Assembly: GCA_018819005.1 (NCBI GenBank)
Contig: JAHJQU010000189.1
Span: 1 to 11,387 of the forward strand
Reading direction: 5' to 3'
Source of the DNA: Pseudomonadota bacterium
GTDB taxonomy: Bacteria > Desulfobacterota > Desulfobacteria > Desulfobacterales > RPRI01
DNA length: 11,387 nucleotides
Shown: piece by piece, positions 1-7,091 of the stretch
Numbering within the stretch: position 1 is the stretch's first letter
Layout: every line of letters begins with the position of its first letter
Program-made: the position numbers and the translations under genes
The notes under the pieces: model-generated
Told to the model about the DNA's origin: nothing
What the model saw: only the letters and a program-made list of their open reading frames with translations
The model's database searches: none

Positions 1-1
1 T

Positions 2-250
2 TATCTCGGGCTGTTTATTGTTACCTCATTTGTGCTGACAGCTCTGGGAATCGACCTGATCACCTCTTTTTCAGCCGTCGCTGCCTGTATCGGGAACATC
101 GGCCCGGGCCTGGGATCTGTCGGTCCGACAAACAATTATGCGCATCTTCCCCTTGTGGCCAAATGGGTGTTAAGCTTCTGCATGCTTCTGGGCAGACTGG
201 AAATCTATACGGTTATTATCCTGTTCGTTCCGGAATTCTGGCGGAAATAA
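2..250 (+). CDS. trkH: TrkH-family potassium uptake protein, C-terminal end (partial)
   Basis: Partial gene: the reading frame is open from base 2 to the stop at 248-250, giving the last 82 residues. TrkH/TrkG proteins are the inner-membrane ion-conducting subunits of Trk K+ uptake and work with the cytosolic NAD-binding regulator TrkA. The piece contains the motif CIGNIGPGLGSVGP, which matches the fourth P-loop/selectivity-filter segment with its conserved Gly. It is followed by the last membrane helix with GRLEIYTVIILF and the short tail PEFWRK, both hallmarks of the family C-terminus. The protein ends at the usual place, so the 3' end is intact. The rest of the gene, and any trkA partner, lie upstream of the window. 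The next gene starts about 45 bases later with no terminator-like hairpin between. Confidence 0.88.
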   Translation, partial: YLGLFIVTSFVLTALGIDLITSFSAVAACIGNIGPGLGSVGPTNNYAHLPLVAKWVLSFCMLLGRLEIYTVIILFVPEFWRK

Positions 251-294
251 TGATTTAACGTAATACATTGATTAAGGAAGTACAGACAAACGGA

Positions 295-630
295 ATGATG
301 ACAATGATGAATATACCATCAGTTTTGAAGATGATCGTCGCTCTGTTCTTTCTCGCAACCATACCGGCACAGGTTCATGCCCTCACACCAGTCCAGGTTT
401 TTGATAAAGTAAAGGATGCCGTTGTTGTTGTGAAGACCTTTGACAGTAAGGGCATGCTGAAAATCCAGGGGAGCGGAGTGATTATTTCCCCCGGCAGGAT
501 CGCCACCAACTGCCAAGTTGTGAAAGGGGGCGCTTCCTACAAGGTGTGCAGGGGAAAACAGATTGTTGCCGCTGCCATGTACGCGGAATCAGGACAAAGA
601 TATCTGCATCCTCAATGTCAAGGGTATTAA
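295..630 (+). pseudogene. Trypsin-like serine protease/TPR protein, N-terminal piece before a frameshift
   Basis: Exported trypsin-like (Do/HtrA-clan) protease half-gene. A signal peptide is visible from Met 307 (hydrophobic core VALFFLATIPA, probable cut after QVHA). ATG codons at 295, 298, 304 and 307 and a TTG at 268 compete as start. AAGGAAG at 274-280 makes 295 acceptable, though its spacing is long. The protease N-lobe follows, with GSGVIISPGRIATNC. At 514-516 the codon is CAA (Gln), giving TNCQVV where the family has TNCHVV, so the catalytic His is missing. After YAES (580-591) the frame runs into unrelated residues and stops at 628-630, while the family sequence resumes one frame over at DKDICIL (593 onward). 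One extra base or two missing bases near 589-593 would explain this. Two lesions together suggest a true pseudogene rather than a read error. Confidence 0.72.
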
Positions 631-1729
631 AGGAAAACCGGCACAGTTCGGCAAGGCTGCGGAACTCAAGGCTGGAATCCCTGTTTATGCCGTGGGTGCG
701 CCGGAAGGTCTGGAACTTTCCCTTTCCGACGGCATTGTCGCGCTGCTACGGGGTGGACCGCCACCCATAATTCAGACCACGGCGGCCCTCTCTCCCGGTT
801 CGAGCGGAGGCGGGCTGTTCGATGTGGAAGGCCGCCTGGTAGGCCTGACCACTCTTTACGCGGAAGGCGGGCGGAATCTTGGCTTCGCAATGCCGGTGGA
901 ATGGATTGGTCAGATCCGGCCGGGCCGAAAAACGGTTGCCGGCTCCCGGAGCAGGATCGAATGGTTGAAACGTGCTATCGTTCTTGAAAAGTTTAAAGAC
1001 TGGGAGGATTTACTTGATTGGTGTCTTAAGTGGACAAAAAGCGAACCGTTAAATGCTGAAGCCCGGTACTACCTCGGAATCGCTGACGGCAACCTCAAAC
1101 GCTGCAACGATGCCATTGAGGCCTTTCGTCAGGCTTTACATATCAATCCGAAGTACGCCGAAGCCTGGAACAGCCTTGGAGACACTTATCTCAAACTCAA
1201 CCGCTACTACGATGCCATCGAGTCTTTTCGTAGGGCTCTTCGTATCGATCCGAAGTATGCCGATCCCTGGAACAACCTCGGGGTAGCTTACGGCGAACTA
1301 AAGCGCCACGACGACGCCATCGAGGTCTTTCGTCAGGCTCTGCGCATCAATCCGGAGTATGCCGATGCCTGGTACAATCTCGGGATCTCTTATGGCGAAC
1401 TCAAACGATACAACGACGCAATCGAAGCCTTTAACCGTACTCTGCGCATCAACCCGGAGGATGCCGAAGCCTGGTACAACCTCGGGGTCGCTTACAGCGA
1501 ACTTCTGCTCCACGACGATGCTATCGAGGCCTTTCGTAAGGCGCTGCGCATCAATCCGAAATATGCCAAAGCCTGGTACAACATAGGAAGCGCTTATGCC
1601 CTTTCCGGAAACCGGGCAGCCGCTCTGAATGCCGTCCGGGAACTGCGACGCCTCTATCCGGAACGGGCTGACAGGCTGTTCAATCTGATCGAGCCACCTG
1701 ACACAGCCGAAATGACAAAGGAAGAATAA
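563..1729 (+). pseudogene. Serine protease C-lobe plus six TPRs, out-of-frame continuation
   Basis: Continuation of the protease gene in the +1-shifted frame. Family-like sequence begins at DKDICIL (593), which carries the probable catalytic Asp. Next come VYAVGAPEGLELSLSDG and the active-site loop PGSSGGGLFD, whose Ser codon AGC is at 803-805, and then NLGFAMPVEW, which closes the protease fold. A linker of about 50 residues leads into six 34-residue tetratricopeptide repeats (1055-1666) and a short tail ending MTKEE. TPRs form a helical scaffold for protein-protein contacts. In intact relatives the whole protein is exported and probably periplasmic. This half has only a TTG start at 563 inside the upstream frame and no signal peptide, so if translated it would stay in the cytoplasm without the catalytic His. 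A scaffold-only product is possible but not shown. Confidence 0.75.
1055..1666 (+). repeat. Six tandem TPR units (102 bp each)
   Basis: Six consecutive 34-codon units without gaps, each beginning A-[EDK]-[APRW]. Units 2 to 5 follow the pattern W-x-x-L-G-x-x-Y-x-x-L-x-x-x-x-x-A-I-x-x-F-x-x-[AT]-L-x-I-[ND]-P, the canonical tetratricopeptide signature. The central units are also similar at DNA level (for example forms of gccatcgaggcctttcgt recur), which suggests growth by unit duplication. The last unit is the most diverged, as usual for a capping repeat. Confidence 0.9.
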
Positions 1730-1788
1730 CTTTAAAGTCCTTATTTTAAACAGAAATAAAAATGTTGTCATTTTCTAAATGAGTATGA

Positions 1789-1941
1789 TATAGAAAAATT
1801 ATTTTATCAGGTACCGGGGCCAACGGATACAATATTAAAAACTTTGTGGCGGTGGCAGGAAGTCAGGTGGTTAACGGAGAAGACAAGCCCATAATATTAT
1901 ATCATCGGGAAAAACCGTTCAACTCTACTCGAAAGGTATAG
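1789..1941 (+). other. Possible gene remnant, 50 open codons without a start
   Basis: Between the protease and the next gene one frame stays open from just after TGA 1786-1788 to TAG 1939-1941. It reads protein-like (SGTGANGYNIKNF, then VAVAGSQVVNGEDKPIILYH) but has no ATG, GTG or TTG near its beginning. I do not recognise the family. It could be the 3' stub of a deleted gene or simply a chance open frame. Confidence 0.2.
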
Positions 1942-1945
1942 AGGT

Positions 1946-2464
1946 ATGATTCTTAAAAAAAAGTTGGGAGAGATACTTTTAGAAAGCAAACTTATCACGG
2001 AAGAACAGCTCGAAGAGCTTCTTGCGGAAGCCAAGAAATTTGGACTCAAGCTGGGGCGCTATATCATCCGTCGGGGCATGCTGAATGAAAACCAGATTAT
2101 TGATGCGCTGAGCCGGCAGCTCAAGATTAATAAATACCATCCCGATAATTATCCCGTCGATAGGAATCTTTCAAGCCTGCTTCCCCTCGAAATGGCCAAA
2201 AAGCTTCAGGTCGCGCCGCTCCGACAGAATGGTCGGTTGCTGACGATTGCCATGACAGACCCTCAGGACATAAATATTCTGGACACCATCGAAGCCAAGA
2301 CAAATTTCGAAGTGGATCCGATTATCTGCACTGAACAGGAAATTTTCCAACTGATTAATGATCTTTATCAAGCATCGGGAATGGAACTTGCCGCTGAAAA
2401 GAAGACACCTTCTTCGGGAATGGAACTTGCCGCTGAAAATAAGACACCTCCGGCAAAAATTTAG
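1946..2464 (+). CDS. Stand-alone MshEN (GspE/PilB N-terminal) domain protein
   Basis: 172-residue soluble protein consisting of one MshEN domain, the region found at the N-terminus of type II secretion and type IV pilus assembly ATPases (GspE, PilB, MshE). In some members it binds cyclic di-GMP. The two motif tracts are visible: KLGEILLESKLITEEQL (residues 6-22) and KLGRYIIRRGMLNENQI (35-51). The Gln that ends the second tract is present (Q58), but the matching place in the first tract is Ala29, so nucleotide binding is uncertain. The second subdomain is complete (APLRQNGRLLTIAMTDPQDI, then FEVDPIICTEQEI). No Walker A/B ATPase domain follows. The stop comes right after the domain and a 26-residue tail of two 13-residue repeats. 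The start is supported by GAAAGG at 1931-1936, nine bases upstream. No secretion or pilus genes are in the window, so it may act as a free signalling adaptor or be a truncated relic. Confidence 0.78.
   Translation: MILKKKLGEILLESKLITEEQLEELLAEAKKFGLKLGRYIIRRGMLNENQIIDALSRQLKINKYHPDNYPVDRNLSSLLPLEMAKKLQVAPLRQNGRLLTIAMTDPQDINILDTIEAKTNFEVDPIICTEQEIFQLINDLYQASGMELAAEKKTPSSGMELAAENKTPPAKI
2375..2452 (+). repeat. 39-bp in-frame tandem duplication
   Basis: Two adjacent 39-bp units (2375-2413 and 2414-2452) encode SGMELAAEKKTPS and SGMELAAENKTPP. The first 26 bases are identical between units, and only three bases differ overall (aag/aat, tct/ccg). The near identity, including synonymous positions, points to a recent duplication in the tail of the MshEN protein. 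Confidence 0.9.
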
Positions 2465-2647
2465 TGTAATATCGCTTTGTTGTTCGGCATTTTCCCCTTG
2501 AACTGTTCAGGATGTTTTCCATAGGCAGCATTCTGAACCGGATGATGTTATTTGATAATTTTTTTGAGCCTATCTTTAATTGACATTCTTCATATAGTAA
2601 CCTACCCGACGAAAATAATTCTGAACAATACGAAAGGACGGAACAAA

Positions 2648-3640
2648 ATGAAAAAACTGATAATTCTTGTTTTGGCAATGGCATTGGTTATTGGAATTTG
2701 CAGTAGCGATTCTCTGGCAAAAACTACCTGGAATGCCAACTCGGTCTGGCCCCCAAACAATCATCAGACTATTGGGCTTGAAGAGTTTGTCGCAAAAGTG
2801 AAAACCGCGACAGGCGGCGAACTGGAAATCATTGTAAGCAGCGGTGGCGCGTTGGGTTACAAAGGGCCCGAATTGTTGAAAGTGGTTCGTGACGGACTGG
2901 TTCCGCTGTCCGACATGCTGATCAGTGGCGTGGCCGGTGAGGAAAAAATCTTTCAGATTGTGACCCTGCCGTTTCTCGCGCTGAACTTTGAAGAAGCCCG
3001 CGTGCTTAATGATACGGCGCGCCCCTATTTTGACAAAATGGCCGAGAAATGGGGACAGAAAATTCTGTTTATTTCTCCATGGCCCGGTGCCGGCCTCTGG
3101 ACCAAAAAAAAGGTGGCCTCGACAGCAGACATGAAAGGACTGAAGACCCGAACCTATGACAAAAACGGCGCTTTGGTGGTCGAAGCCGCCGGCGGAACGC
3201 CCTATGCTCTGCCCTTCAGTGAAGTCTATTCATCTCTGGCAACCGGCGTGATCGACTCGGTGATTACTTCCACCCCCACTGCGGTTGATGCCAAATTCTG
3301 GGAAGTTCTCAAGTATTATCAGCCTCTCAATATCACCATCGCCACAAACATGATCAACGTCAACTTGAAAGCCTTCAACAAGCTTGATAAAAAAACTCAG
3401 GATGCTCTTGTCAAGGCCGGCAAAGAAATGGAAGAGATCATGTGGAAAAAAGTGGCGGCTTTGGATAAGGAGAAAGAAGCTCTGTGTATAAAAAATGGAA
3501 TGGAGACTGTTTCCCCATCCGGAGAGTTCATGAAGGAACTCAATGCCATTACCGAAAAAATTCGTGCGGACTGGCTGAAGGATGCCTCCCCCGATGCGAA
3601 GGCCATGTACGACGAGTTCTTGAAAAAAGTGAAACGATAA
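2648..3640 (+). CDS. dctP: TRAP transporter substrate-binding protein (DctP family)
   Basis: Periplasmic solute-binding subunit of a TRAP transporter, 330 residues, the usual family size. It has a clear signal peptide (MKK, hydrophobic core IILVLAMALVIGIC, probable cut near SLA-KTTW). The DctP fold is recognisable by GGALGYKGPELLKVVRDG (residues 66-83), LPFLALNFEEA (108-118), and the ligand-site segment MKGLKTRTYDKNGALVVEAAGGTP. In that segment Arg168 is where the family places the Arg that binds the substrate carboxylate. Then comes LPFSEVYSSLATGVIDS (188-204). An in-frame start 96 bases upstream (2552) is rejected: ATG 2648 has AAGGAC at 2634-2639 and gives the signal peptide directly. The 183 bases upstream contain a TTGACA at 2580-2585 without a convincing -10, and an 11-bp palindrome tgaac-t-gttca at 2499-2509. 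First gene of a six-gene operon; the ligand is inferred below. Confidence 0.93.
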   Translation: MKKLIILVLAMALVIGICSSDSLAKTTWNANSVWPPNNHQTIGLEEFVAKVKTATGGELEIIVSSGGALGYKGPELLKVVRDGLVPLSDMLISGVAGEEKIFQIVTLPFLALNFEEARVLNDTARPYFDKMAEKWGQKILFISPWPGAGLWTKKKVASTADMKGLKTRTYDKNGALVVEAAGGTPYALPFSEVYSSLATGVIDSVITSTPTAVDAKFWEVLKYYQPLNITIATNMINVNLKAFNKLDKKTQDALVKAGKEMEEIMWKKVAALDKEKEALCIKNGMETVSPSGEFMKELNAITEKIRADWLKDASPDAKAMYDEFLKKVKR

Positions 3641-3656
3641 CCGACCGGAGAACGGC

Positions 3657-4193
3657 ATGAAGCGGCTTGTTCGAACCATTGACGGAATTTCTGCGTTCAG
3701 CGGCGGATTATCCGGTGTAATTCTCTGTATAGGGCTGATACTGGCCTTTATCGAGATCATTCTGCGAACCGCGTTCAGCAGCACTCTGTTCATTACAGAG
3801 GAATATTCCGGATATCTGATGTGCGGACTCACCTTCTGCGCGCTGGGATATACGCTGCGTGAAAAAGGACACATTCGAATGATCTTTCTGCATCGAATTG
3901 TCACGGGAAGGTATCGCGGATATCTGGACCTGGTCTGTTATGCTGTCGGATGCCTTTTCTGCGGGGCCATCACCGTTTTTTCCGGAGAATTTTTCTGGGA
4001 TTCAGTGGTAACCCGGTCCCAATCAATGCAGATATCGGAAACCTATCTGGCCATTCCCCAGTTTTTCATGCCGTTTGGGGCATCCATCATGACCCTGCAG
4101 TTTCTGGGAGAACTCCTGAAAACCATCCTCGTATTAAAGGGAGATGCCGGAGGACTTGCCATTCGTGAAGAGGCGAAAGACCTGGGAAGATAA
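3657..4193 (+). CDS. dctQ: TRAP transporter small permease (DctQ family)
   Basis: 178-residue inner-membrane protein with four predicted helices (about residues 12-36, 46-65, 88-110 and 130-158), the standard topology of the TRAP small subunit. It joins DctM to form the sodium-driven permease that accepts ligand from the DctP binding protein. The family-typical stretch EEYSGYLMCGLTFCALGY leads into REKGHIRM, the charged cytoplasmic segment after helix 2 conserved in DctQ proteins. It starts 16 bases after dctP stops, with GGAG at 3647-3650 six bases before the ATG. The dctM start follows 18 bases after its stop, so the three genes are surely co-transcribed. Confidence 0.92.
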   Translation: MKRLVRTIDGISAFSGGLSGVILCIGLILAFIEIILRTAFSSTLFITEEYSGYLMCGLTFCALGYTLREKGHIRMIFLHRIVTGRYRGYLDLVCYAVGCLFCGAITVFSGEFFWDSVVTRSQSMQISETYLAIPQFFMPFGASIMTLQFLGELLKTILVLKGDAGGLAIREEAKDLGR

Positions 4194-4211
4194 GATTGAA
4201 GGAGTTATATT

Positions 4212-5510
4212 GTGGAGCTTGCGAGTGTTTCGCTGACCCTGTGCGCGCTATTGATTATTTTTATGGGGGGAACCCTCTGGATTGGATTCTCTCTTTTCCT
4301 GGTGGGGCTTGGCGGATTTCTTTTTTTCACGGATTTGCCGTTCGGCTCAATATTAGCCACGACGGCCTGGAACAACACCAGCGGCTCCGCCATGATGGCA
4401 TTACCCATGTTCGTGTGGATGGGCGAAATTCTGTTCAGGAGCCGCATTTCCCAGAACCTGTTTAAAGGATTGACTCCCTGGATGGATCGAATTCCCGGGA
4501 GACTGCTGCATGTCAACATTCTGGCCTGCACTTTTTTTGCGGCAGTAAGCGGATCATCGGCTGCCACAACCGCCACCGTGGGTAAAATTACCGTTCCCGA
4601 ACTTCAAAGCCGCGGTTATGATAAGGGCCTTTCAGTAGGATCCCTGGCAGGTGCCGGGACCCTGGGATTTATGATACCTCCCAGTATGATGATGCTGGTA
4701 TATGGCATTATCGGGGAAGTCAGCATAGGGAAACTGTTCATTGCCGGTATCATTCCCGGACTGATGCTGGCCTCTGTTTTCAGCCTGTATATCATGGGAC
4801 GCTGTCTGATCAATCCAGGTCTGGCGCCGGCGGGCGCCGACCGGCATTCCTGGAGTCAGAGGATTAAGGCTATTCCGGAAATTTTACCTGTCCTGCTTCT
4901 GATCCTGGCGGTTTTGGGCAGCCTGTACGCGGGATGGGCCACCCCGACCGAGGCCGGCGCCGTAGGCGTTATCGGATCCATGGTCTTTGCCTTCATGACC
5001 CGCAGCATGAGCTGGGAGGTCTTCCGATCCAGCCTGATGGGCGCTGTCAAAACCACCAGCATGATCATGCTGATCGTCATGGGCGCTTCCTTTCTTTCTA
5101 TTGTGGTAGGATATCTGGGCATTACACGGAAATTGACCCTTTTTGTAACCGAAATGGGACTGTCGCCATTAATGCTCATTTTAATATTGAGTGTGCTGTA
5201 TCTTATTCTGGGGTGTCTTGTTGACGGTTTTTCCATGATCGTCATGACCACGCCCATCGTGCTGCCCATGGTTACCGCATCCGGATTCGATACGGTATGG
5301 TTCGGCATTTATCTGGTTCTGATGATCGAAATATCTCAGATCACACCGCCCGTCGGATTCAACCTGTTCGTGATCAGCTCCCTTAACAACGATGATATAT
5401 TCGTGATTGCCAAATACGCGTTTCCATTTTTTGTCCTTATGGCGCTTGTGACTGTCCTGATAACGGTATTTCCCCAGATTATTCTGTATTTGCCCAATCT
5501 GATGAAGTGA
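4212..5510 (+). CDS. dctM: TRAP transporter large permease (DctM family)
   Basis: 432-residue, highly hydrophobic large TRAP subunit that forms the ion-coupled transport path. Family landmarks appear in order: SGSSAATTATVG (113-124), GFMIPPSMMMLVYG (152-165), GWATPTEAGAVGV (241-253), LILGCLVDGFSMIVMTTP (331-348) and ITPPVGFNLFVISS (377-390). The start is a GTG at 4212, supported by GAAGGAG at 4198-4204 with seven bases of spacing. The product then begins MELASVSLTL, directly entering the first helix. There is no break in any motif and the length is normal, so the transporter looks functional. The next gene, pxpA, follows after 40 bases with no terminator. Confidence 0.95.
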   Translation: MELASVSLTLCALLIIFMGGTLWIGFSLFLVGLGGFLFFTDLPFGSILATTAWNNTSGSAMMALPMFVWMGEILFRSRISQNLFKGLTPWMDRIPGRLLHVNILACTFFAAVSGSSAATTATVGKITVPELQSRGYDKGLSVGSLAGAGTLGFMIPPSMMMLVYGIIGEVSIGKLFIAGIIPGLMLASVFSLYIMGRCLINPGLAPAGADRHSWSQRIKAIPEILPVLLLILAVLGSLYAGWATPTEAGAVGVIGSMVFAFMTRSMSWEVFRSSLMGAVKTTSMIMLIVMGASFLSIVVGYLGITRKLTLFVTEMGLSPLMLILILSVLYLILGCLVDGFSMIVMTTPIVLPMVTASGFDTVWFGIYLVLMIEISQITPPVGFNLFVISSLNNDDIFVIAKYAFPFFVLMALVTVLITVFPQIILYLPNLMK

Positions 5511-5550
5511 TAAGCAGGCGGAAGGTTCAATGTAAAGGAATATGTGACAG

Positions 5551-6324
5551 ATGAAAATCGATCTGAACTGCGACATGGGGGAAAGCTTCGGCGCCTATAC
5601 CCTGGGAATGGATGCCGAAATCATATCATCCATCTCTTCGGCCAATATTGCCTGCGGGTTTCATGCAGGAGATCCCTCAGTTATGAACCGCACCGTCAAA
5701 CTGGCTGCGGATCACGGGGTTGGGATAGGCGCGCATCCCGGATTTCCGGACCTGATGGGTTTTGGACGGCGGAACATGGACTGCAGCACGGATGAAATTA
5801 GGGATTATCTGATCTATCAAATCGGCGCGCTTCAGGCATTCTGTACTGCTCATGGCGTTCGATTGCGCCATGTAAAACCCCATGGAGCGCTGTACAACAT
5901 GGCAGTAGTAAATGAATCCCTCGTCCGGGCCATTGCTCAGGCCATTTCACGAATTGATAAGAATCTCTTCATGGTCGCACTGGCCGGCAAACATGCCGGA
6001 CGTATGGCCTCAATCGCTCAAGAGGAAGGGATTAGAATGATTTTTGAGGCATTTCCGGACCGTGCCTATACCCCTGAAGGAACCCTTGTATCCCGGCGGC
6101 AGCCCGGCGCGGTCATTCATGATCCCGATGAGGCTGCTGAAAGGGCGCTGCGCATGGCCACTGAAGGCGTGGTGATCGCCATTGACGGAACACGGGTCCC
6201 GATGTCGGTCGATACCCTGTGTGTTCATGGAGACAACCCAAGCGCCGTGGCGCTGGCCGGAACCATTCGCAATCGTCTTGACGCATCCGGTGTCGTTATC
6301 GCTCCGATGTCGGCACACGAATAA
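5551..6324 (+). CDS. pxpA: 5-oxoprolinase subunit A (LamB/YcsF family)
   Basis: 257-residue cytosolic protein of the LamB/YcsF family, subunit A of the three-part ATP-dependent 5-oxoprolinase PxpABC, which converts 5-oxo-L-proline (pyroglutamate) to L-glutamate. Conserved blocks are all present: DLNCDMGESFG (4-14), NIACGFHAGDP (32-42), AHPGFPD (61-67), VKPHGALYN (108-116), EAFPDRAYTPEGTLVSR (166-182) and LCVHGDNP (223-230). The His and Asp residues in these blocks are those expected at the active site of this fold. The length is typical (about 250). ATG 5551 has AAAGGA at 5534-5539, slightly far but usable. It sits between dctM and pxpB on the same strand. The order A-B-C differs from the B-C-A order of E. 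coli. Confidence 0.94.
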   Translation: MKIDLNCDMGESFGAYTLGMDAEIISSISSANIACGFHAGDPSVMNRTVKLAADHGVGIGAHPGFPDLMGFGRRNMDCSTDEIRDYLIYQIGALQAFCTAHGVRLRHVKPHGALYNMAVVNESLVRAIAQAISRIDKNLFMVALAGKHAGRMASIAQEEGIRMIFEAFPDRAYTPEGTLVSRRQPGAVIHDPDEAAERALRMATEGVVIAIDGTRVPMSVDTLCVHGDNPSAVALAGTIRNRLDASGVVIAPMSAHE

Positions 6325-6383
6325 CGCGAATCACCCCGGAGCATTTTGGAACCGGGGCCGGAAAGCCGGGAGCATTTCTGATA

Positions 6384-7091
6384 ATGACCACAAACCTGTA
6401 CGAGCGGGCACTATTTCGAATAAGCGGAGATCGCTCCCTTCTGGCTGTGTACGGAACCGGTGTCGATCAGGCGGTGAACGACAAGGTCAGGCGGATGGCA
6501 ACCCTCATCACGAATCAGAAACTACCCGGCATCGACGCCGCGGTGCCTTCCTATTGCACACTTTCCGTTCACTACAATCCCTTGAAGATTGGCTTTTCAG
6601 AGTTGAGGGATATTTTGTGGACGTTAGAAAAAAAGTTGAACCAGGCCGATATTCCCGAACCCCTTACAATTGACATCCCGGTCTGCTATGGGGAAGAGTT
6701 TGGGCCGGATATCGATTTTGTGGCGCAGCACAATGGCATCAGCGTGAATGAGGTGATTCAGATTCATACCTGCTCAGCCTATCACATCTTTGCCATTGGT
6801 TTCGCGCCCGGATTCTGCTATCTCGGCGGACTGGATCCCAGGCTGCATGCCCCAAGACTGGAAACTCCGCGTGTTCGGGTGGCCGCCGGTTCCGTAGGTA
6901 TTGCCGGGGCCCAGACCGGCGTCTATCCGCTGGCCAGTCCGGGGGGGTGGCGCCTGATCGGCCGTACCCCGCTTCGACTTTTTGCGCCTGAACGTCCGCA
7001 TCCGATCCTGTATCAGGCCGGCGACAAGATCCGATTCCGATCTGTGTCGTCCGATGAATTTCATCACATAAGCCGGATTGAAATCCCATGA
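6384..7091 (+). CDS. pxpB: 5-oxoprolinase subunit B (KipI/AHS1 family)
   Basis: 235-residue protein of the KipI/allophanate-hydrolase-subunit-1 family, subunit B of 5-oxoprolinase. The N-terminal domain carries the family motif GDRSLLAVYG. The C-terminal domain shows IPVCYGEEFGPDI (98-110), GFAPGFCYLGGLD (139-151), and the strongly conserved run VAAGSVGIAGAQTGVYPL (166-183) followed by ASPGGWRLIGRTP (184-196). B and C form the sub-complex that works with PxpA. The Bacillus homologue KipI was first described as a kinase inhibitor, but the pxpA neighbour favours the enzyme role. GGGAG at 6368-6372 lies 11 bases before the ATG. The stop overlaps the pxpC start (ATGA, 7088-7091), implying translational coupling. 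Confidence 0.94.
   Translation: MTTNLYERALFRISGDRSLLAVYGTGVDQAVNDKVRRMATLITNQKLPGIDAAVPSYCTLSVHYNPLKIGFSELRDILWTLEKKLNQADIPEPLTIDIPVCYGEEFGPDIDFVAQHNGISVNEVIQIHTCSAYHIFAIGFAPGFCYLGGLDPRLHAPRLETPRVRVAAGSVGIAGAQTGVYPLASPGGWRLIGRTPLRLFAPERPHPILYQAGDKIRFRSVSSDEFHHISRIEIP

Noticed and set aside
1298..1771. Long minus-strand open frame of 157 codons
   Set aside because: It is an antisense shadow of the TPR repeats; its sequence repeats with the same 34-codon period and shows no independent family motif.
2552..2647. Longer N-terminus for dctP starting at 2552
   Set aside because: The extension would put 32 extra residues before a standard signal peptide; ATG 2648 has a well-spaced AAGGAC.
3230..3904. 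Minus-strand open frame of 224 codons across the dctP/dctQ junction
   Set aside because: It lies antisense to two well-supported genes and has no recognisable motif or ribosome-binding site.
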